Assembly: GCF_001571145.1 (NCBI RefSeq)
Contig: NZ_BCTF01000005.1
Span: 143,298-207,297 of the forward strand
Reading direction: 5' to 3'
DNA from: Hydrogenophaga flava NBRC 102514
GTDB taxonomy: Bacteria > Pseudomonadota > Gammaproteobacteria > Burkholderiales > Burkholderiaceae_C
DNA: 64,000 bases
Part shown: one piece after another, positions 17,351 through 27,065 of the stretch
Layout: each line of letters opens with the position of its first letter
Numbering within the stretch: the stretch's first letter is position 1
Notes under the pieces: model-generated
Told to the model about the DNA's origin: nothing
Databases searched by the model: none
Seen by the model: only the letters and a program-made list of their open reading frames with translations
Program-made: the position numbers and the translations under genes

Positions 17351-18484
17351 CTAAGCCGACTCGGCGAACGGTACGCGTGGTGCGACCGCGCACAGCAGCT
17401 CGTAGCTGATGGTGCCTGCGGAACGGGCCACCTCGTCCACCGGCAATTCCGCCCCCGTGGACGGCGAGACACCCCAGAGCACGACTTCGCTGCCGATGCC
17501 TGCCGGCACGCCGGCGGCGTCCAGCGGCGCCAGGTCGACGGTGATCATGTCCATGCTGACGCGGCCGACGGTGCGGGTGCGCACACCGTTCACCAGCACC
17601 AGTGTGCCGGTGGGCGCGTGGCGCGGGTAGCCGTCGGCGTAACCACAGGCGATGACGCCGACGCGCATGGGCTGCTCGGCGGTGAAGGCCGAGCCGTAGC
17701 CCACGGTGTCGCCGGGCTGCAGGCTCTGCACACCGATGACCTTGGTGGTCAGGCTCATGGTGGGTTTGAGACCCCAGCCAGCGGCCGTGTTCTCAGGATG
17801 GTCGGGCGCGCCGCCGTAGAGTGCGATGCCTTCGCGCACCCAGTCGGCCGCCAGCATGCTGACACCGGCGCCGCGCAGCGGAGTGTTCGCGTGGCGCAGG
17901 ATGGCCGCGCTGTTGCACAGGCTGCGCTCACCGGGCAGGTCGGCGGTGGCGGCCTCGAAGGCGGCCACCTGGTGGGCGATGCCGCGCGGGCCGTCGGCAT
18001 CGGAGAAATGCGTCATCAGCGAGATCTCTTCCACCTGCGGCAGTGCGTTCAGCCGCGCCCAGGCGGCGCGGAATGCCTCGGGCCGGAAGCCCAGGCGGTT
18101 CATGCCGCTGTTGAGCTTGAGGAAGACGCGGTGCGGCGTGTGTGTCTTGTGCGCGGCCAGCCAGTCGATCTGCTCGGTGCAGTGCACCGCGTGCCAGATG
18201 TTCAGGCGCGAGCAGAGTTCGAGGTCGCGCGGCTCGAACACACCTTCGAGCAGCAGCAGGGGACCGCGCCAGTCGAGCGCGCGCAGGCGCTCGGCCTCGG
18301 CCAGGTCGATCATGGCAAAGCCATCGGTGCTGCGCAGGGCCGGGAACACGCGCTCGATGCCGTGCCCGTAGGCGTTGGCCTTGACCACCGCCCAGACGCG
18401 GGCGTCGGGCGCGCGCACGCGGGCCTGGTTCAGGTTGTGTTCAAGCGCTTCGGGGTGGACGGTGGCGAGGATCGGGCGGGGCAT
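17351..18484 (-). CDS. alr: alanine racemase
   Basis: A 377-residue fold-type III PLP enzyme that interconverts L- and D-alanine for peptidoglycan. The PLP lysine is K35 in [13 protein letters not shown]. The catalytic tyrosine lies in the [10 protein letters not shown] motif and the C-terminal barrel has [11 protein letters not shown]. The ATG at 18484 is chosen because it gives the standard short N-terminus ([14 protein letters not shown]). It lies close to lplT, a pairing common in Burkholderiales. A GCCCCG/CGGGGC hairpin downstream (near 17305-17325) might help termination. Confidence 0.95.
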   Translation of the reverse strand: MPRPILATVHPEALEHNLNQARVRAPDARVWAVVKANAYGHGIERVFPALRSTDGFAMIDLAEAERLRALDWRGPLLLLEGVFEPRDLELCSRLNIWHAVHCTEQIDWLAAHKTHTPHRVFLKLNSGMNRLGFRPEAFRAAWARLNALPQVEEISLMTHFSDADGPRGIAHQVAAFEAATADLPGERSLCNSAAILRHANTPLRGAGVSMLAADWVREGIALYGGAPDHPENTAAGWGLKPTMSLTTKVIGVQSLQPGDTVGYGSAFTAEQPMRVGVIACGYADGYPRHAPTGTLVLVNGVRTRTVGRVSMDMITVDLAPLDAAGVPAGIGSEVVLWGVSPSTGAELPVDEVARSAGTISYELLCAVAPRVPFAESA

Positions 18485-18599
18485 GGCGGAACCGGGCAGA
18501 TGGGCTTGCGCGAGGGAAGTCGCAAAGCGACGACTGTCGCACAAACCCGCTCCGGCGCCACGGCCCCGCAGGGCGATTCATGTGGAAGCAGCGCGGCTT

Positions 18600-19619
18600 C
18601 TACAGCCTCTCCAGGTTCACGTAGACCATGGTCTGGTTGAGCAGCTGGTAGGCGATCTCGCCGAAGGTCATGGGACCGGTGATCGGCCCGGTGCGCTGGC
18701 CTTCGAGCCCGCCGTACAGGTAGTTGAGGATGCAGTTGCAGCTCCAGCGCGCGCCCAGCGCATCACCCGGCAGCGACTGCGCAAACGCCTGCGCGTAGTC
18801 GGGCACCGGCTCGGCGATGCGGTACTCCACGTCGTCGAACACCGGGGCATAGAAATCCACGCGCCCGGCCGCCGCGTCCACCGCCTTGAACGAGACGTTG
18901 ATCATCGCGCCCGAATAGTCGGCCACCAGCGGCAGGCGGGTGTCGATGTGGTGCTGCGTCAGGTACTGCGCCAGGTTCACCAGCTGGCCATTGACGAAGC
19001 ACTCCTGCGCCGAGAAGCCGGTGGACGGAAAACGGATCGCATCGCCGCCGCCTGGCCGGAACAGGTTGAGGATGTCGATGCGCGGATAGATCGACTCGGG
19101 CAGCGGAATGTGCACCGCCAGCGCGCGGTCCTGGCTGAACACCAGGGTCTGGCCGTTGGCCACCACCGGCGCGGCCTGGCCCAGGTCGTCCAGGTGCACG
19201 CCCGCGATCCAGCCCACCAGCGGCTTCATGTACATGTCCTCGAAGGCCGGGGCCTCGCGGGCGAAGCGCGAATGCACGTCGGAGAAGGCGGGCACGATCA
19301 GCACCGTCAGCCCGTGGGCCGGCGCGTCCAGCGCCACCTTGGGCAGGCTGGCGGCGTCGTACCAGCGCAGCTGCGGCGTGCCGGCGTGGGTGGGCAACTC
19401 GGTGACGAAGAGCTTCTGGCGCGAGGTCTCGCCACCGTCCTGGGCCATGAAGTACGGGATGCTGCCGGCCAGCCAGTTGCCCGGCGGCAGGCGGCGCAGC
19501 AGGGCCTCGTCGGCCGCGATCGTGAGGTAGGCGCCGCTACGGATCGCCACCAGGGCGTCCTGCAGGTCCATCAGCGTGCCGCTGACGGGGCGTGCCGGTG
19601 GGGTTCGGGAAGCGTTCAT
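18600..19619 (-). CDS. conserved hypothetical protein (possibly DUF6976)
   Basis: A 339-residue cytoplasmic protein with no signal peptide or membrane segment. It starts with a region DALVAIRSGAYLTIAADEALLRRLPPGNWLAGS, and the C-terminus contains a WSCNCILNYLYGGLEG patch with two Cys. I recall a family of this kind (DUF6976) but am not certain. It lies six bases after the next gene's stop, so the two are co-transcribed. The paired organisation suggests one function, which I cannot name. Confidence 0.65.
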   Translation of the reverse strand: MNASRTPPARPVSGTLMDLQDALVAIRSGAYLTIAADEALLRRLPPGNWLAGSIPYFMAQDGGETSRQKLFVTELPTHAGTPQLRWYDAASLPKVALDAPAHGLTVLIVPAFSDVHSRFAREAPAFEDMYMKPLVGWIAGVHLDDLGQAAPVVANGQTLVFSQDRALAVHIPLPESIYPRIDILNLFRPGGGDAIRFPSTGFSAQECFVNGQLVNLAQYLTQHHIDTRLPLVADYSGAMINVSFKAVDAAAGRVDFYAPVFDDVEYRIAEPVPDYAQAFAQSLPGDALGARWSCNCILNYLYGGLEGQRTGPITGPMTFGEIAYQLLNQTMVYVNLERL

Positions 19620-19625
19620 GTCGGG

Positions 19626-20354
19626 TCACCCCAGCCGCAGCTGGTCCAGTTCGTGGGCGAGCACGCGCTCGTTCTTGACGAAGTAGCGGTGCAGCTCCTT
19701 GAGCTTGAGCAGGCGCACCTCCTCGTCGTGGATCAGGTCCAGCTGCGAGCGCAGCTTGGTCAGCATCAGCTTGAGGCTGAGCACCTTGATGTCCAGACTC
19801 AGGTCGCCGTCGAGCAGGCGCAGCCAGACCGGGTCGGTCACATCGGGCACGGCGGCGCTGGCCGGGGCCGGCTCGGCGAGCGTGGCCACCGGGGCTGGCG
19901 CCGGGTCCGTCGTACGCGCCACGGGTTCGGCGCCCCCGGCGCGGCCGGTGTCCAGCGCATAGCGGTAGCGCCAGACATCCTGCAGGCTCAGGTCCAGCAG
20001 GGTGCACACCGACTGCAGCGGCACGCCCTCGCCAAACAGCGCGAACACCCGCGCCGCCAGCGCCCGGGTGAACGGCATGCCGGGTTCGCCCATCCAGCCA
20101 ATGCCCCTGGATTCGACCCCGGGCGGCAGGTTCACGTGCAGATGAAAGCGGACCGGCCCGATCGCCAGGTGCTGCCAGACCGCCACCTCCCCCGCCGGCG
20201 CCGCCTTGGGCCGGCCGAACCAGCCGCGCTCGGGCTCCTGTCCGATCCAGACATCGCAGCGCCGCTTGCGCACGTCCAGGCGGTAGTCGCGAACTTCCCA
20301 GGGGCGCTCTATCAACAGCAGCTGCCGCAGCAGCGCCTTGTCGATGCTGATCAT
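19626..20354 (-). CDS. hypothetical protein with ISL3-transposase-like N-terminus
   Basis: A 242-residue protein. The N-terminal half (LIERPWEVRDYRLDVRKRRCDVWIG, then a helical stretch VFALFGEGVPLQSVCTLLDLSLQDV) resembles the DNA-binding start and HTH of ISL3-type transposases. No catalytic transposase domain follows; the C-terminus is a charged coiled coil (LMLTKLRSQLDLIHDEEVRLL). A domesticated regulator is possible (inference). GAGGAG lies upstream of the ATG at 20354. It forms a two-gene unit with the preceding hypothetical gene and is divergent from lplT. Confidence 0.65.
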   Translation of the reverse strand: MISIDKALLRQLLLIERPWEVRDYRLDVRKRRCDVWIGQEPERGWFGRPKAAPAGEVAVWQHLAIGPVRFHLHVNLPPGVESRGIGWMGEPGMPFTRALAARVFALFGEGVPLQSVCTLLDLSLQDVWRYRYALDTGRAGGAEPVARTTDPAPAPVATLAEPAPASAAVPDVTDPVWLRLLDGDLSLDIKVLSLKLMLTKLRSQLDLIHDEEVRLLKLKELHRYFVKNERVLAHELDQLRLG

Positions 20355-20599
20355 GTGGGGTGTCTCCTCATTGGTGTGGGGAAACTGGCCGCAAGACCCG
20401 TTCCAGCCCGGTCTTGCGCCAAACTGACACACCCGGCGCCACTCCTGGCGGCGCCGCTGCCACCAGGCGCAACACCGTCCCGAACCGGGGCGGAACGGCC
20501 CGGGTGGCGTGCTATAACCGCCGCATCGTTGGAGACAGCCCGAGGCCCCCGCAGCCGCCACCCCCCGGACCCCGAACGCCGGCCACAACAAGACCCTCG

Positions 20600-21883
20600 A
20601 TGAAGCGCGGCTTCTACACCATCATGACGGCGCAGTTCTTCAGCTCCCTGGCTGACAACGCGCTGTTCGTAGCCGCCATCGAGCTGCTGCGCAGCCGCCA
20701 CGCCCCCGAGTGGCAGAGCGCGGCCCTCGTCCCCCTGTTCGCCCTGTTCTACGTCGCCCTGGCCCCGTTCGTGGGCGCCTTCGCCGACGCACGGCCCAAG
20801 GGCCAGGTGATGTTCATCAGCAACGCGATCAAGGTCGCGGGCTGCCTGCTGATGCTGATGGGTGTGCACCCACTGCTGGCCTACACCCTGGTGGGCCTGG
20901 GCGCCGCCGCCTACTCACCCGCCAAGTACGGCATCCTCACCGAACTGCTGCCACCGTCCCAGCTGGTCAAGGCCAACGGCTGGATCGAGGGCCTGACCAT
21001 CGCCTCCATCATCCTGGGCGTGCTGCTGGGCGGCCAGCTCGTCGGCCCCTACCTTTCATCGCTGCTGCTGTCGGTCGACGCCCCCGGGCTGACCACCGGC
21101 ATCGACCACCCGGCCGAGGCCGCCATCGCGGTGCTGGTGAGCGTGTACGCGCTGGCCGCGGCCTTCAACCTGCGCATCCCGCTCACCGGGGTGACACCGC
21201 GGCCGATGCCGAAGAACCCGCTGGAGCTGCTGCCCGATTTCTGGCGCTGCAACGGCCGGCTCTGGAAAGACCACCTGGGCCAGATCTCGCTGTCCACCAC
21301 CACGCTGTTCTGGGGCGTCAGCGGCAACCTGCGATACATCGTGCTGGCCTGGGCCGGCGCCGCGCTGGGCTACACCACCACCCAGGCGTCGTCCCTGGTG
21401 GGCGTGGTGGCGCTGGGCACGGCCGTGGGCGCGGTGGTGGCCTCGATGCGCATGCGGCTGGACCAGGCGACCCGCGTCATGCCACTGGGCATCGGCATGG
21501 GCCTGCTGGTGATCGGGATGAACTTCATCGACAACGTCTGGGTGGCCGCGCCCTTCCTGGTGCTGCTGGGCGGCCTGGGCGGTTTCCTGGTGGTGCCGAT
21601 GAACGCGCTGCTGCAGCACCGGGGCCACAACCTCATGGGCGCGGGCCGATCCATCGCGGTGCAGAACTTCAACGAACAGGCCTGCATCCTGGTGTTGGGC
21701 GCGCTCTACAGCTTCTCCACCGGCATGGGCCTTTCGGCCTTCGCCGCCATCACCATCTTCGGCCTGATCGTGGCCGGCTTCATGTGGCTGATCATGAAGT
21801 GGCACCAGCACAACCAGCGGCACCACGGTGTGGAGCTGGAGCGGCTGCTGGAGATCGCCCGCCGGGACGATCTGCACGGCTAG
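20600..21883 (+). CDS. lplT: lysophospholipid transporter
   Basis: A 427-residue MFS-type protein with about twelve membrane segments. The start MKRGFYTIMTAQFFSSLADNALF is the LplT signature. LplT flips lysophosphatidylethanolamine into the inner leaflet for re-acylation; in many bacteria it pairs with acyltransferase Aas, which is not encoded here. The chosen ATG at 20600 matches the conserved start. A TATAAC at 20513-20518 is a weak -10 candidate. Its stop overlaps the stop of the convergent pseudo-receiver gene by four bases. Confidence 0.9.
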   Translation: MKRGFYTIMTAQFFSSLADNALFVAAIELLRSRHAPEWQSAALVPLFALFYVALAPFVGAFADARPKGQVMFISNAIKVAGCLLMLMGVHPLLAYTLVGLGAAAYSPAKYGILTELLPPSQLVKANGWIEGLTIASIILGVLLGGQLVGPYLSSLLLSVDAPGLTTGIDHPAEAAIAVLVSVYALAAAFNLRIPLTGVTPRPMPKNPLELLPDFWRCNGRLWKDHLGQISLSTTTLFWGVSGNLRYIVLAWAGAALGYTTTQASSLVGVVALGTAVGAVVASMRMRLDQATRVMPLGIGMGLLVIGMNFIDNVWVAAPFLVLLGGLGGFLVVPMNALLQHRGHNLMGAGRSIAVQNFNEQACILVLGALYSFSTGMGLSAFAAITIFGLIVAGFMWLIMKWHQHNQRHHGVELERLLEIARRDDLHG

Positions 21884-22974
21884 AAGTTGATGTTGGTGCG
21901 CTCGAAGCCGTCCAGATTGACCAGCCGGTGCTGCGCCAGCACCTTGTAGAACTCGGCCTCGCCCACTGAGCGGGAGAGGTAGGCGTCGCAACCCGCCAGC
22001 CCCGCCTTGATGCGGTCCATGCTGCCGGCGGTGGGCGCGAACATCATGACCACCGGTGCGCTGCCATTGGGCAGCTTGCGCTGCTTGGCGCTGCGGCACA
22101 CCGAGTAGGCATCGGCTTCGCCCTTGATGCGGTCGATCGCCACCAGCCGGTAGGGATGCTCCTTGAGCAGGGCCAGCGCCTGGGGCGCCTCGCGCGACCA
22201 GTCGATGTTCAGCCCGTAGCGTTTGAAACGCTTGTGCAGGATGCGACCTTCCACCAGGCTTTCGGCCACCAGCAGCACATCACCGCGCTGGACCTCCGGC
22301 ACCGGCGCCGCCGTCCGGCTGTTACGGGAACGCATCGAGCGGGACGCCGGTGCGCGGGAAGGCGGCGGGGGTGCCGGCACCGGGTCCAGCGCCCCGAAGT
22401 CGGTGACCCGCACCACCCCGACCGGCTGGGACGGGGTGGGCGGCATGCGCGTCATCTCGCGGCGCAGCACCGGCGGCGCGGCGCTTGGCAGGCGCTCACG
22501 AACCATGGGCCGCGTCGCCGGGAACTCGGTGTCGGGCGAGCGGCGGCGCGTGCGCGCCACAGGCGGCGCCACCACGGCACCGGTCAGTGGTTCGGTGGCG
22601 GCAAAGCCGCGATCAGCCCCTTGGCGCGGCGCCACCGCAGCGGCGGGTGCCGCGGCCTGCCGCGGCCGCACGCCGACCAGCTCGTCCAGCGCGGCCAGCA
22701 CGCCCACCAGCTTGACCGGCTTGCGCTGCAGCGGCCAGCCGGTGCCGGCATCGGTGTGGCCGATCAGCAGCACCCGGCCCTGCAGCTCGGCGTGGCGCAC
22801 CAGGTGCACGGCCTGGGCGTTGTCGGCATTGACCACCAGGACCTGGGCGTCCAGCACCTCGTCCTGCACCACGTAGGCCGGCGGTCGACGCGCCGCCAGC
22901 CGGAAGAACGATTCGAACGTGGCCGATTCGCTCTCGGGAAAACCGACCAGGGCCAACGAAAATGAGCCTGCCAT
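21880..22974 (-). CDS. pseudo-receiver (CheY-like) domain protein
   Basis: A 364-residue protein. Residues about 1-105 form an alpha/beta domain that also looks receiver-like (LALVGFPES, QVLVVNADN). A long Pro/Ala/Arg-rich linker (about 105-230) follows, then a second CheY-like domain (GDVLLVAESLVEGRILHKRF to the C-terminus). In the second domain the acidic pair is replaced by ES, an Asp remains in LVAIDRI, and the conserved Lys is an Arg (DAYLSRS). Phosphorylation is therefore doubtful. No DNA-binding or enzymatic output domain is visible. Confidence 0.6.
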   Translation of the reverse strand: MAGSFSLALVGFPESESATFESFFRLAARRPPAYVVQDEVLDAQVLVVNADNAQAVHLVRHAELQGRVLLIGHTDAGTGWPLQRKPVKLVGVLAALDELVGVRPRQAAAPAAAVAPRQGADRGFAATEPLTGAVVAPPVARTRRRSPDTEFPATRPMVRERLPSAAPPVLRREMTRMPPTPSQPVGVVRVTDFGALDPVPAPPPPSRAPASRSMRSRNSRTAAPVPEVQRGDVLLVAESLVEGRILHKRFKRYGLNIDWSREAPQALALLKEHPYRLVAIDRIKGEADAYSVCRSAKQRKLPNGSAPVVMMFAPTAGSMDRIKAGLAGCDAYLSRSVGEAEFYKVLAQHRLVNLDGFERTNINF

Positions 22975-23149
22975 TCACCTCTCCACCGAATACAAAGGGA
23001 CTACCCAACTGCCAAGAGTATGCCCGCTCGACCGTCCCGGGCTCTGTTCCGGTTTGCATGCAGAACGGCGCAACGTGACACAGTTCCAGCCTGTGCGGTC
23101 CGCGTGAAACGGCCCACACATCCCCACCACCCCATGAGGAGCGCTTCCG

Positions 23150-23632
23150 GTGTCCAGCATCTATGAATTCCAGGCCCAGTCGATCGACGGCAAGCCGGTA
23201 CCGCTTTCGCAGTACCGCGGCCAGCCCATGCTCATCGTCAACACCGCCAGTGCCTGCGGCTTCACGCCGCAGTTCGCTGGTCTGGAGCAGCTGCACAAGA
23301 CCTACGGCGACCGCGGGCTGGTGGTGCTGGGTTTTCCGTGCAACCAGTTTGGCAGCCAGGACCCGGGCAGCGACAGCGAGATTGCCACGTTCTGCCAGCG
23401 CAACTACGGTGTGAGCTTTCCAATGATGAGCAAGATCGATGTCAACGGCGCCGAGGCCCACCCGCTGTACCGCTGGCTCACCGCCGAGGCGCCCGGGCTG
23501 CTCGGCAGCAAGGCCATCAAATGGAACTTCACCAAGTTCCTGGTGGGCCGGGGCGGCCGCGTGATCAAACGTTACGCACCGCAGGACGCACCCGAGAAGC
23601 TGGCCGGTGACATCGAGGCCGCGCTGGCCTGA
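23150..23632 (+). CDS. glutathione peroxidase family thiol peroxidase
   Basis: A 160-residue glutathione peroxidase (BtuE-like). The active-site set is complete: C36 in NTASACGFTPQ, Q66 in FPCNQFG, and W125 in KWNFTKFL. It reduces hydroperoxides in the cytoplasm, in bacteria often with thioredoxin as donor. The start is GTG at 23150, with AGGAG ten bases upstream. It is divergent from the pseudo-receiver gene; the 175-bp gap (22975-23149) shows no obvious coding sequence. Confidence 0.94.
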   Translation: MSSIYEFQAQSIDGKPVPLSQYRGQPMLIVNTASACGFTPQFAGLEQLHKTYGDRGLVVLGFPCNQFGSQDPGSDSEIATFCQRNYGVSFPMMSKIDVNGAEAHPLYRWLTAEAPGLLGSKAIKWNFTKFLVGRGGRVIKRYAPQDAPEKLAGDIEAALA

Positions 23633-23769
23633 ACGCGGGGCAGTGCAATGTCGCACGGTGTCTGATCTTTCACGCCATACGCAACACCAGGGGCTTTTCA
23701 CGCGACCGAATTTCTGTGAACCTGAGGGCTGCGTTGTGATCCAACGTTGCAACCCCACAGGAGGTCGCC

Positions 23770-25692
23770 ATGGACGTCATCAGCAGCTTCAGTGCCCGCT
23801 TCGAACGCACCCGCGAAGAGGAGATGTCGCTGGAGGAATATCTGGCCGAATGCAAGCGCAACCCGCTGGCCTACGCCACCCCGGCCGAGCGCATGCTCAA
23901 GGCCATCGGCGAACCGCAGATGGTCGACACGCGCAACGACCCGCGGCTCTCGCGCCTGTTTGCCAACAAGGTCATCAAGGTCTACCCGGCCTTTGCCGAG
24001 TTCTATGGCATGGAGGACTCGATCGAGCAGGTCGTGTCCTACTTCCGCCACGCCGCGCAGGGTCTGGAAGAGAAGAAGCAGATCCTCTATCTGCTCGGGC
24101 CGGTGGGCGGCGGCAAGAGTTCGATCGCCGAGCGGCTCAAGCAGCTCATGGAGCTGGTGCCTTTCTACGCCATCAAGGGCTCGCCGGTCAACGAGTCTCC
24201 ACTGGGGCTGTTTGATCCGGTGGAAGACGCGCCGCTGCTGGAAGAACAGTTCGGCATCCCGCGGCGCTACCTCAACCGCATCATGAGCCCCTGGGCCGTC
24301 AAGCGGCTGGAGGAATACGGCGGCGACATCCGGCGCTTCCGCGTGGTCAAGCGCCACCCCTCGGTGCTGCGCCAGATCGCGGTCAGCAAGACCGAGCCGG
24401 GCGACGAGAACAACCAGGACATCAGCTCTCTGGTGGGCAAGGTGGACATCCGCAAGCTGGAGACCTATGCGCAGGACGACCCCGACGCCTACAGCTACTC
24501 GGGCGGTCTGTGCCTGTCCAACCAGGGCTTGATGGAATTCGTCGAGATGTTCAAGGCACCCATCAAGGTGCTGCATCCGCTGCTGACCGCCACGCAGGAG
24601 GGCAACTTCAAGGGCACCGAAGGTTTCGGCGCCATCCCGTTCGACGGCATCGTGCTGGCGCACAGCAACGAGAGCGAGTGGAAGGCCTTCCGCAACAACA
24701 AGAACAACGAGGCCTTCCTCGACCGCATCTACATCGTCAAGGTGCCGTACTGCCTGCGCGTGTCCGAGGAGGTGAAGATCTACGAGAAGCTGATCCGCCA
24801 CTCCTCGCTCTCGCAGGCCACCTGCGCACCGGGCACGCTCAAGATGATGGCGCAGTTCTCGGTGCTCACACGCCTGAAGGAGCCGGAGAACTCGTCCCTG
24901 TACTCCAAGATGCAGGTCTACGACGGCGAGAACCTCAAGGACACCGACCCGCGCGCCAAGAGCTACCAGGAGTACCGCGACTTCGCTGGTGTCGACGAGG
25001 GCATGAACGGCATCTCCACGCGCTTCGCGTTCAAGATCATCTCCAAGGTCTTCAACTTCGATTCCACCGAGGTGGCCGCCAACCCGGTGCACCTGATGTA
25101 TGTGCTGGAGCAGCAGATCGAGCGCGAGCAGTTCCCGCAGGAAATGGAGCAGAAGTACGTCGGCTTCATCAAGGAGCAGCTGGCGCCGCGCTACGCCGAG
25201 TTCATCGGCAAGGAGATCCAGACCGCCTACCTGGAGAGCTATTCGGAGTACGGCCAGAACATCTTCGACCGCTACGTCACCTACGCCGACTACTGGATAC
25301 AGGACCACGAGTACCGCGACACCGACACCGGCGAGGTGTTCGACCGCCAGTCGCTCAACGCCGAGCTGGAGAAGATCGAGAAGCCCGCGGGCATCAGCAA
25401 CCCCAAGGACTTCCGCAACGAAATCGTCAACTTCGTGCTGCGTGCGCGCGCCAACAACGCCGGCCACAACCCGCTGTGGACCAGCTATGAGAAGCTGCGC
25501 ACGGTGATAGAGAAGAAGATGTTCAGCAACACCGAGGAGCTGCTGCCGGTGATCAGCTTCAACGCCAAGGCCAGCGCCGACGAGGCCAAGAAGCACGAGG
25601 ACTTCGTCACCCGCATGGTGGCCAAGGGCTACACGCCCAAGCAGGTGCGCCTGCTGTGCGAGTGGTACCTGCGCGTGCGCAAGTCCAGCTGA
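23770..25692 (+). CDS. prkA: PrkA-family serine protein kinase (YeaG)
   Basis: A 640-residue PrkA/YeaG protein: an N-terminal AAA+ domain with P-loop GPVGGGKSS at about residues 112-120 and a C-terminal kinase-like region. In enterobacteria YeaG acts with YeaH in starvation and stationary-phase responses. AGGAGG lies just before the ATG. It is followed 31 bp later by yeaH and then spoVR, the usual three-gene stress cluster. The start agrees with the family (MDVISSFSARFERTREEEMSL). Confidence 0.95.
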   Translation: MDVISSFSARFERTREEEMSLEEYLAECKRNPLAYATPAERMLKAIGEPQMVDTRNDPRLSRLFANKVIKVYPAFAEFYGMEDSIEQVVSYFRHAAQGLEEKKQILYLLGPVGGGKSSIAERLKQLMELVPFYAIKGSPVNESPLGLFDPVEDAPLLEEQFGIPRRYLNRIMSPWAVKRLEEYGGDIRRFRVVKRHPSVLRQIAVSKTEPGDENNQDISSLVGKVDIRKLETYAQDDPDAYSYSGGLCLSNQGLMEFVEMFKAPIKVLHPLLTATQEGNFKGTEGFGAIPFDGIVLAHSNESEWKAFRNNKNNEAFLDRIYIVKVPYCLRVSEEVKIYEKLIRHSSLSQATCAPGTLKMMAQFSVLTRLKEPENSSLYSKMQVYDGENLKDTDPRAKSYQEYRDFAGVDEGMNGISTRFAFKIISKVFNFDSTEVAANPVHLMYVLEQQIEREQFPQEMEQKYVGFIKEQLAPRYAEFIGKEIQTAYLESYSEYGQNIFDRYVTYADYWIQDHEYRDTDTGEVFDRQSLNAELEKIEKPAGISNPKDFRNEIVNFVLRARANNAGHNPLWTSYEKLRTVIEKKMFSNTEELLPVISFNAKASADEAKKHEDFVTRMVAKGYTPKQVRLLCEWYLRVRKSS

Positions 25693-25723
25693 TCACGGGG
25701 GCCGACTTCCACCAGGAACATGC

Positions 25724-27004
25724 ATGCTGCAGTCCATCATTGATCGGCGGCTGGCGGGCAAGAACAAATCCATCGGCAACCGGGAGCGCTTTCTGCGCCG
25801 CTACCGCGAGCAGATCGGCGAAGCGGTGCGGCGCGCCATCAGCGGGCGCGGCATCCGCGATGTCGAGCGCGGCGAGGAGGTCCACATCCCGCAGCGCGAC
25901 CTGTCCGAGCCCGAGTTCCGCCACGGCACCGGCGGCAAGCGCGAGGTGGTGCACACTGGCAACCGCGAGTACCTGAGGGGCGACCGCATCCAGCGGCCCC
26001 AGGGCGGCACCGGACAGGGCAGCGGAAGCGGCCAGGCCAGCGACAGCGGCGAGGGCGAAGACGACTTCACCTTCGCGCTCAGCCGCGAGGAGTTCATGCA
26101 GGTCTTCTTCGACGACCTGGCCCTGCCCAACCTGGTCCGCACGCAGCTGGCGCAGGTGCCCGAGTTCAAGACCCGGCGCGCCGGCTTCACCAGCAGCGGC
26201 ACGCCCAACAACCTGCACATCGTGCGCTCGATGCGCGGCGCCTACGGCCGCCGCATCGCCCTGGGCGGCGCCGTGCGGCGCGAGTGCGCCGAACTGGAGG
26301 AGCGCATCGCCGAGCTGCGCCGCCAAGGCGACGACCCGGTGGCCCGCAGCCAGGTGGCCGAGCTGGAGGCGCGGCTCAAGCAGCTGCGCTGGCGCATCGA
26401 GCGCCTGCCCTACATCGACCCGATCGACCTCAAGTTCCGCAGCCATGTGCGGGTGCCGGTGCCCAGCGCCCGCGCCGTGATGTTCTGCCTGATGGACGTC
26501 TCCGGCTCGATGGACGAACAGCGCAAGGACCTGGCCAAGCGCTTCTTCGTGCTGCTCTACCTGTTCCTGACCCGGCACTACGACCAGATCGACCTGGTGT
26601 TCATCCGCCACCACACCCAGGCCCAGGAGGTCACCGAGGACGAGTTCTTCCATGCCCGCGAAACCGGCGGCACCGTGGTCTCCAGCGCGCTGGAGCTGAT
26701 GGACCGCATCGTGCGCGAGCGCTACAACCCGCACGAGTGGAACATCTACGGCGCCCAGGCCAGCGACGGCGACAACTGGATGAACGATTCGCCCAAGTGC
26801 GCCGAGCTGCTGAGCGCCCGCCTGCTGCCGGCCTGCCGCTACTACGCCTACATCCAGGTGACCGAAGAGGAGCAGAACCTGTGGCAGGCCTACGAGGCAC
26901 TGAGCCAGGCGCACCCGAATTTCGCGCTGCGCAAGGTCTCGGGCGCGTCCGAGATCTACCCGGTGTTCCGCGACCTGTTCCGCAAGGAAGGAGCGCCGGC
27001 ATGA
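25724..27004 (+). CDS. yeaH: YeaH/YhbH family protein (DUF444, VWA)
   Basis: A 426-residue DUF444 protein. It starts with the basic MLQSIIDRRLAGKNKSIGNRERFLRRY segment, then a Gly/Gln-rich linker (around residues 90-110), and a von Willebrand A-like domain with the MIDAS sequence DVSGSMDE near residue 259. It is the established genetic partner of PrkA. The gene begins 31 bp after prkA and ends 61 bp before spoVR. Confidence 0.95.
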   Translation: MLQSIIDRRLAGKNKSIGNRERFLRRYREQIGEAVRRAISGRGIRDVERGEEVHIPQRDLSEPEFRHGTGGKREVVHTGNREYLRGDRIQRPQGGTGQGSGSGQASDSGEGEDDFTFALSREEFMQVFFDDLALPNLVRTQLAQVPEFKTRRAGFTSSGTPNNLHIVRSMRGAYGRRIALGGAVRRECAELEERIAELRRQGDDPVARSQVAELEARLKQLRWRIERLPYIDPIDLKFRSHVRVPVPSARAVMFCLMDVSGSMDEQRKDLAKRFFVLLYLFLTRHYDQIDLVFIRHHTQAQEVTEDEFFHARETGGTVVSSALELMDRIVRERYNPHEWNIYGAQASDGDNWMNDSPKCAELLSARLLPACRYYAYIQVTEEEQNLWQAYEALSQAHPNFALRKVSGASEIYPVFRDLFRKEGAPA

Positions 27005-27065
27005 GCGCCGCCGGGCCGTTCCCAAGGCGCTCAGCCCCGCAGTGCGCAGCACGGAGGGTAGTCCA

